DNA of 64,000 nucleotides, from the NCBI GenBank assembly GCA_002412965.1, contig DHWB01000004.1, positions 186,001 to 250,000 of the forward strand, given 5' to 3'. Under the pieces are notes generated by a model that worked only from the letters and a program-made list of their open reading frames with translations, searched no databases and was not told the DNA's origin. Every line of letters begins with the position of its first letter. The stretch's first letter is position 1. A program made the position numbers and the translations under genes. This document shows positions 58,948 to 64,000 of the stretch, piece by piece. This DNA comes from Desulfomicrobium sp. UBA5193 (GTDB lineage Bacteria > Desulfobacterota > Desulfovibrionia > Desulfovibrionales > Desulfomicrobiaceae).

Positions 58948-60459
58948 TTATGGGTTGTTTTTCCGGCCGGTTCTCCACAGCAGCGCCAGAAGGCCCAGGC
59001 CGAGGAGAGGAAAGGCCAGATGAATTGATTTGAAATGCTCATGATAAAAGGTCGTGTCTGTCAAGAGCGGCACGGCAGGATTGTTCACGACGCCGGAGGT
59101 GAAAAGTGCCGATGGCTCATGCAGGCTTCCGTCGGGGCCGATGAAGACGCTTATGCCGGTGTTGGTGCCCCTGATGATGGCCCGGTTCTGTTCCACTGCA
59201 CGCAGGATGGAAAGATGCAGATGCTGCCACGGGGCGGATGACCGGCCGAACCAGGCATCGTTGCTGATGTTGACCAGCACGTTGGCGCCAAGCTCGACCT
59301 GTTTTTGGGCCAGCTCCGGAAAGATGGCCTCATAGCAGATCAGAAGGCCCATGGCCATGGCCCCTGTTTTGAGTGGCGCGGTGTTTTGGCCGGGGCCGAA
59401 TTCGAATTGTCCCGGCACCAGCTTCGCAATGAAGGGCAGCCATTTACCCAAGGGGACGTATTCGCCGAAGGGGACCAGATGTTCCTTGTCGTACCAGGAC
59501 ACGGTTTCACCGTTCCTGCCCAGGAGGTAGGCGCGGTTGTGGAGCACATACTGGGGCGCACCTGGTTCCGTGGGCACTGAATAGGCAGGAGCTCCGGCCA
59601 GGACAGGCACTCCCATCCCGGCCACGCTCATGCGCACGCTCATGGACAGGTCTGTCGGGTCCTGGAAATAAAAGGGCATGGCCGTTTCCGGCCAGACAAC
59701 AAGATCCGGGGCGTCCTCGGCCACCGCCGTGCTGGACAGGTCGACATAGGTCTGCAGGATGGCTGCCTGCATGGCCTCGTCCCATTTGAGTCCCTGGTCG
59801 ATATTGCCCTGGATCATGGTTACCGAGGCGTGGGCTGTGGGCGCTGCCGGGGTGCGGGTCAGGGCCGGCAGCAGGCAGAGTCCCAGCAGGGGCAGAACCA
59901 GCAGTCTGTTCCAGCCCCGGCTCAAGGTCAGGGCGTGACTCATGGCAACCAGCAGACCGGACAGCCCGAATCCGCCGATCCAGGCTGCAAGCCCGAGGGT
60001 TTCGGGCCAGGGAGCCAGGGACTGGGACAGGGTCAGCCAGGAAAAGCCGGTCAGGAAATGGTTGCGCGCAAGTTCCAGGGCGGCCCACAGCAGCCCGGCC
60101 ATGAGCATGGCCAGGGGATGTCCGGCGCGGGAGCGGACCAGATGCATTCCCATGCAGAACAGCCCGGCGTAGGCGGCGAGCAATGCTCCGACCAGGACCG
60201 GGCAGGGCAGGGCCAGCGCCCAGGGCAGGTTGCCGTAGTCATGGACCGGAATGGCCAGCCAATACAGGCTGGCCGCATATCCGGGCAGAGCTGTCAGAAA
60301 GCCGGTTCTGAAGGCGTTTCCGAGCCCTGTGGCCCGCATCGCCGTCAGCATGAGTGCCGCCGGCAAGAGCAGGATTGCCGGGGGAAAGTGCGCGAGCGGA
60401 TTGGCGAACCCGAACCAGGCGCCTATGAGGGCCATGCCCATGGGGCCGAAGCGGAGCAT
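58948..60459 (-). CDS. lnt: Apolipoprotein N-acyltransferase
   Basis: The protein (503 aa from this start) has an N-terminal bundle of about six membrane helices and a nitrilase-fold periplasmic domain. The catalytic residues are Glu258 (VVWPETAMPF), Lys325 (YDKEHLVPFGEY) and Cys375 (LLICYEAIFPE). It adds the third acyl chain to lipoproteins. ATG 60459 avoids the corC end. An in-frame ATG at 60513 has an AAGGA ribosome site but would overlap corC by 47 bp, so it remains possible. Confidence 0.92.
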   Translation of the reverse strand: MLRFGPMGMALIGAWFGFANPLAHFPPAILLLPAALMLTAMRATGLGNAFRTGFLTALPGYAASLYWLAIPVHDYGNLPWALALPCPVLVGALLAAYAGLFCMGMHLVRSRAGHPLAMLMAGLLWAALELARNHFLTGFSWLTLSQSLAPWPETLGLAAWIGGFGLSGLLVAMSHALTLSRGWNRLLVLPLLGLCLLPALTRTPAAPTAHASVTMIQGNIDQGLKWDEAMQAAILQTYVDLSSTAVAEDAPDLVVWPETAMPFYFQDPTDLSMSVRMSVAGMGVPVLAGAPAYSVPTEPGAPQYVLHNRAYLLGRNGETVSWYDKEHLVPFGEYVPLGKWLPFIAKLVPGQFEFGPGQNTAPLKTGAMAMGLLICYEAIFPELAQKQVELGANVLVNISNDAWFGRSSAPWQHLHLSILRAVEQNRAIIRGTNTGISVFIGPDGSLHEPSALFTSGVVNNPAVPLLTDTTFYHEHFKSIHLAFPLLGLGLLALLWRTGRKNNP

Positions 60460-60466
60460 GGGGGAA

Positions 60467-61288
60467 TCAGGACGCTGGCTTGGAGACAAGAACCCACTGG
60501 ATCTGTTTGACATCGGCTTCCTTGATGAGGAACGTGTAGCCCTGCAGCTCCAGGGATTCGTTGGCCTCGGGAACGCGGCCGAGCTGTTCGCTGATATATC
60601 CGCCTACTGTTTCGACCTGTTCGGATTCCAGCCGAATTCCGCACTCCTCGTTCAGATCCTCAAGGATGGTTCGCCCGGAGACGAGGTATGTGTCCTCGTC
60701 AACGGGTTGGATGTCCTCGGGGCGTATGGGGTCATACTCGTCCTCGATGTCGCCGACGATCTCTTCCAATACGTCCTCCAGGGTGACCAGGCCGGCCGTT
60801 CCGCCGTACTCGTCCAGAACGATGGCCATGTGCTGCTTGTTGGTCTGGAAATCAAGGAGGATGTTTTTGACGTTCTTGGTTTCCGGAATGAAGTAGGGCG
60901 GCCGCAGGACAGAGACCAGGTCCGTGGGCGCTTCTTTGTCGCCGACGAAAAACCGCAGCAGTTCCTTGCAGTGCAGGATGCCGACGATCTGGTCCTTGGT
61001 CTCCTTGTAGATGGGCAGGCGCGAGTGGCCGCTTTCAAAAAATTTTCTGGCGACGTCGGTAATTGTTTCTTCGAGTTCCGCACAGACGATGTCCGTACGG
61101 GGAACCATGATTTCATATGCTTGTTTGTCATCAAGCTGCAGGACGTTCAAAAGCATGGACATCTCATCGTTCTGCAGTTCACCGCCGTCTTTGGCCTCTT
61201 GAATGGCTTCTTCCAGGTGGCATTCGCCCTTGCGTGAAAAAAATCGTTTCAGTGTGGTCCAAAGTCGACTGTCCGGGCCCTCATCCAT
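60467..61288 (-). CDS. CorC/HlyC-family CBS-domain protein
   Basis: The 273-aa cytoplasmic protein has two CBS domains (MVPRTDIVCAE to about residue 180; HMAIVLDEYGGTAGLVTLED). A C-terminal CorC_HlyC transporter-associated domain (about 200-270, TVGGYISEQLGRVPE) follows. It lacks the N-terminal DUF21 membrane domain, so it is the short CorC type whose gene sits next to lnt in many Gram-negatives, as it does here (7 bp apart). Roles in cobalt/magnesium efflux are proposed for the family. The start at 61288 follows GGAGG at a slightly long spacing. Confidence 0.9.
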   Translation of the reverse strand: MDEGPDSRLWTTLKRFFSRKGECHLEEAIQEAKDGGELQNDEMSMLLNVLQLDDKQAYEIMVPRTDIVCAELEETITDVARKFFESGHSRLPIYKETKDQIVGILHCKELLRFFVGDKEAPTDLVSVLRPPYFIPETKNVKNILLDFQTNKQHMAIVLDEYGGTAGLVTLEDVLEEIVGDIEDEYDPIRPEDIQPVDEDTYLVSGRTILEDLNEECGIRLESEQVETVGGYISEQLGRVPEANESLELQGYTFLIKEADVKQIQWVLVSKPAS

Positions 61289-61341
61289 AAATACGTAGTC
61301 CTCCAAAGGAAGGTTCACAGGTTAAAAAAACGGATAAACCT

Positions 61342-62385
61342 TTAAACGATTTCGCGTTCGCGGTAAAGTTCCAGGTGACGCTTGAAAACCCAGGTGACCA
61401 GCTCGTCGATGCCCCGATCAGGTTCGATCTTGACCCAGTCGATAGTTTCCACTTCGGCCGCAGCGCAACACTCCACGAATTCATAGCCGAGCATGAGCGT
61501 CCCGTGGTCTTGGTCCTGGGCTTTGGTGCGCAGTCGTGCAGCCATGAGGTAAGGTGGAAAATTCATGTTGTCCACGGGTTCGAGCTCCAGGCGCATGAAC
61601 AGAACCGGATGCCTGACGACGAAATCATCCAGGCCGGTGTAGTGTTTCGGATCGACGGACAATTTGATGCCGCCGCCCGAAAGGTCAAGCACGCGCAGAC
61701 CGTCCTGATCTTCACGCGTGTAGACGGCCAAGGGGGCGGGCCAATTGCCGGGGTCCGACTCGAAATGAAAGGTTCCGTCCTCGGTCGCCGGCCAGATTCG
61801 AAAGTCCTTTATGTCCCGGGGCGGAATTTCCAGCCGGAGGTGTTTGCGCTTTTGTCCCAGTTCGACCTTGGGCGGTATGGCCAGCACCAGATAATGGATG
61901 TCCCCTTTTTGCCAGGCTCCGGTCACGGTCGAGACAAAGGTGTAGAAATAGGGGGCCTTGTTCTCCCGTGGGATGCGAAAGAAACAGACCATGCGCTTGC
62001 CTATCCAGTCATTGGAAGGGTTCACTCCAAGGGGCATCTCCAGGGTGATCCCGCTCTGCGAGAGCTCGAACAGGCTGCAGGAGATGGTCTGGCGCGAGGT
62101 GGAAATGGGGTGGAAGCTCATGTCCATGCGGCTGCGCAGGAGCATGGCCTGGTCAAGAATGGCGGAAATCTCCTTCGGCAGGACGGTTGAGCCTGATTGC
62201 CGATTGAGCGCAGCCCCTCCACCCATCCGACGCCACAGCAGGTAGCACAGAGTGGCTGCCAATACGAGCAGGCCCGTGGTCAGGATGAAGCTCCCCTCGG
62301 GTTGGCGGCCTCCCGAATCGATAAAGGACAGGGAGATCTGTTGCAGCAGGCTATCCGAAGTCTGGAATAAATAAAGATCGGTCAT
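61342..62385 (-). CDS. PilZ-domain c-di-GMP effector with N-terminal membrane helix
   Basis: The 347-aa protein has one membrane helix near the N-terminus (ILTTGLLVLAATLCYLLWRR), a YcgR-like middle region and a PilZ domain. The c-di-GMP-binding motifs are QKRKHLRLE (RxxxR) and DLSGGGIKL (DxSxxG). It should sense c-di-GMP, perhaps the pool made by the GGDEF protein encoded four genes downstream in the same orientation. It is the first gene of that run, 53 bp before corC. Confidence 0.88.
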   Translation of the reverse strand: MTDLYLFQTSDSLLQQISLSFIDSGGRQPEGSFILTTGLLVLAATLCYLLWRRMGGGAALNRQSGSTVLPKEISAILDQAMLLRSRMDMSFHPISTSRQTISCSLFELSQSGITLEMPLGVNPSNDWIGKRMVCFFRIPRENKAPYFYTFVSTVTGAWQKGDIHYLVLAIPPKVELGQKRKHLRLEIPPRDIKDFRIWPATEDGTFHFESDPGNWPAPLAVYTREDQDGLRVLDLSGGGIKLSVDPKHYTGLDDFVVRHPVLFMRLELEPVDNMNFPPYLMAARLRTKAQDQDHGTLMLGYEFVECCAAAEVETIDWVKIEPDRGIDELVTWVFKRHLELYREREIV

Positions 62386-62646
62386 CTTCTGTCTCGCTCG
62401 ATTTTATGCGGGCCGGGGTTGCATGAGGTTTCCGTCCAAAGCCTCTCTTTTATTTTCTACATCAAGGCGTTGCAAAGAGAAAGGATGCGGTCGGGCCGAA
62501 CCCGCGTTCGAGAAAACGCGCGGCTGCAACGACGTAGCATCTTTTTCTGTCCGCATATGCGAGAAAAAGCAAGTTTTGAACCAATCTGCGCGTGGTTACA
62601 AAGGGTTCGGGATTTTTGCCGGGAACGTTCCGTGGCGGCGGTCGCG

Positions 62647-63528
62647 TCAGAGCGCGGCGGGCATGGGGCCGGGAGTGCTCTGGTCCAGCACTCCGCATTC
62701 GAGCAGTTCGTCCAGTTCGCTCAGGAGGCGCTCCTTGTCTCTGGGCAGCCTGCCGGAGAGAGGCAGAATGTTGGAGCTGTGATCGGCCCGGAATACGGTA
62801 TGTCGCAACTCAAGGCCGGAGAGGATTCCCCTCAGCTCGCGGACGGCTTCTTCCTCCGTGAGTTGCCGGAAGCGGCCGCTTGCGATCCAGCGCCTGAGCG
62901 GCGTGCCCGGAACCGGGACCAGCCGCAGACACGACAGGAGCCGGGGCTGCATGGCATTCAAGGCCGCGACCGTCTGCGCCACGTGCAGTGCGGAGAGGTC
63001 TTGTCCGCCGATGCCGATGAGCGCCATGATCGACATGGACAGTCCCGCCTCCTGAGCGCGGCGGCAGCCTTCGATCATGTCGTGCACAGTTCCGCCCTTG
63101 GCCATGAGGCGCAGCACTTCTTCGGAGCCGCTTTCAAGGCCCATGTAGAGGGTATGCATGCCGGATTTGCGCAGGGCGGCCAGTTCCTCGTCGCTCCGTG
63201 CGGCCAGGGACTGGCCCGAGGCATAGCTGTTGACCCTCGACAACCTTGGAAACACGTCGCGCAGCCGGCCCAGGATTCGGGCCAGGGCCTTTGGGGGCAA
63301 GGCCAGGACATCGCCGTCGGCCAGGAAGACACGCCGGGCGTCGGGGCGGGCCTCAGCCGCTGCGGCAATGGTGCGGGCCAGGGTCTGCGCATCGTGTTCG
63401 CGGTAGGGCACGCTCCGGTACATGGCGCAAAAGGCGCAGGAGTTGTGCGGACAGCCGTCGGCCACGCGGATGAGCACGCTGTCGCTTTCCGCCGGAGGGC
63501 GAAACATGGTGTGGCGGGATGCGGTCAT
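62647..63528 (-). CDS. Radical SAM protein (B12/Elp3-like type)
   Basis: The 293-aa protein has a radical SAM cluster motif with spacing C-x4-C-x2-C (CPHNSCAFC, Cys26/31/34). It has a typical Elp3/MiaB-like barrel with the SAM-contact segment TLYMGLESGSEEVLR and a Gly-rich GIGG. The ATG at 63528 has GGAG 9 nt away; upstream in-frame Mets give non-conserved sequence. The reaction is unknown. The divergent gene at the right edge starts 245 bp away. Confidence 0.85.
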   Translation of the reverse strand: MTASRHTMFRPPAESDSVLIRVADGCPHNSCAFCAMYRSVPYREHDAQTLARTIAAAAEARPDARRVFLADGDVLALPPKALARILGRLRDVFPRLSRVNSYASGQSLAARSDEELAALRKSGMHTLYMGLESGSEEVLRLMAKGGTVHDMIEGCRRAQEAGLSMSIMALIGIGGQDLSALHVAQTVAALNAMQPRLLSCLRLVPVPGTPLRRWIASGRFRQLTEEEAVRELRGILSGLELRHTVFRADHSSNILPLSGRLPRDKERLLSELDELLECGVLDQSTPGPMPAAL

Positions 63529-63772
63529 GCAGTGGCGCTCCGTTGGGGCGCGGAAGGCAAGGTAGCAAGGGGCCGGGCTGGAAGGGTCTGGCAGAACATG
63601 CATCATCCTTGAAGGTGGGGGACTTTGAATTGGGATGCACGCGGCGTGCTCGGAAAAGCGACATTCAAGACAGGGCAACGCTAGCGCTTCGGTTTTTCTT
63701 TGACAAGAGCGCGGATTTTGGGCGCGTTCTCTCTTTTGCCAACATGCTCCTGTGCTGTTAACGTGCCAGGTC

Positions 63773-64000
63773 ATGAAACACGGCATGCATCTTGGCGACT
63801 ATCTTGATCTGGAATGGTTCTTGGAACAGGACAAAGCGGCTGCCCCCGGACAAATTCTGGAAAGGGACCGCAAGCTGGGGCTGGCCGCCCTGGCGGAGTC
63901 GGTGTCTCCGGAGCTGTACGGACAATTTTGGCTTGCCCAGCGTCGCGAGCAGGATGCCGGGACTTTGCCGTCCGGCATCCTGGCTACGCTTATGACCGTT
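63773..64000 (+). CDS. N-terminal part of DUF2868-like protein, truncated by window edge
   Basis: The frame opens at ATG 63773 and stays open for 76 codons to the window end. The visible N-terminus (LGDYLDLEWFLEQD, then LERDRKLGLAAL) has the 'D-x-E-x-x-L-x-x-D ... RDR' look of DUF2868 membrane proteins; this is a weak recognition. AGG lies just before the ATG. An overlapping frame from 63792 is a shadow. Confidence 0.6.
   Translation, partial: MKHGMHLGDYLDLEWFLEQDKAAAPGQILERDRKLGLAALAESVSPELYGQFWLAQRREQDAGTLPSGILATLMTV

Overview
The window looks like a chromosome segment of a GC-rich sulfate-reducer-type bacterium of the Desulfovibrionales (Desulfomicrobium- or Desulfovibrio-like). This is an inference from gene content: a DctPQM TRAP transporter, a ferredoxin-nitroreductase fusion, a homocysteine methyltransferase/MTHFR fusion, sigma-54 signalling and a strong selenoprotein candidate. 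No rRNA gene is present to settle the taxonomy.

Positions 1-18844 are the right part of an integrated island. At the left is a defence-type cassette: the C-terminus of a DUF3883 (helicase-type) protein, a small unknown protein, a DUF1156 DNA methylase and a DUF499 AAA+ ATPase. Next come orphan and AT-rich genes (7.3-10.5 kb), one of them frameshifted. A tightly coupled minus-strand phage- or satellite-type replication operon follows (16.3 to 10.7 kb: HTH/excisionase-like protein, topoisomerase VI A-like TOPRIM protein, PrimPol-AAA helicase, RuvC-like resolvase and small proteins) and ends in a good terminator. A tyrosine integrase is adjacent to a 47-bp 3' fragment of a tRNA-Thr(CGT) gene, which is the right attachment site. 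The intact tRNA should lie left of the window. A degraded second copy of this tRNA end at 21.46 kb, and perhaps a third at 22.96 kb, suggest older tandem integrations around aqpZ, a secreted Tyr/Trp-rich protein and a REC plus degenerate-HD regulator.

From 23.7 kb the genes look like core chromosome. They include dctPQM; a zinc locus (zur-znuB-znuC, znuA) with an operator-like palindrome in the spacer of the znuA promoter and a second one nearby; a divergent nitroreductase and methionine/folate fusion gene; and a ZraSR-like two-component system upstream of a secreted repeat protein that has a near-consensus sigma-54 promoter. After these come an orphan ABC importer pair, an ion transporter, recQ-cca, deoC-deoB-AI-2E, and a zinc-ribbon/SPFH pair.

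The last block is a long minus-strand run from a PilZ protein through corC, lnt, prfB (with its programmed +1 frameshift), a GGDEF cyclase, a FlhG/MinD-like ATPase, a predicted selenoprotein, dapF and dapA. It ends at a bidirectional terminator shared with convergent pyrR. The strongest single novelty is at 55311-56168: an in-frame UGA after a signal peptide, in a CPxU context, with an 8-bp perfect stem and GGA loop 20 nt downstream, as expected for a bacterial SECIS element. The reading frame is otherwise split and would normally be annotated from an internal Met.
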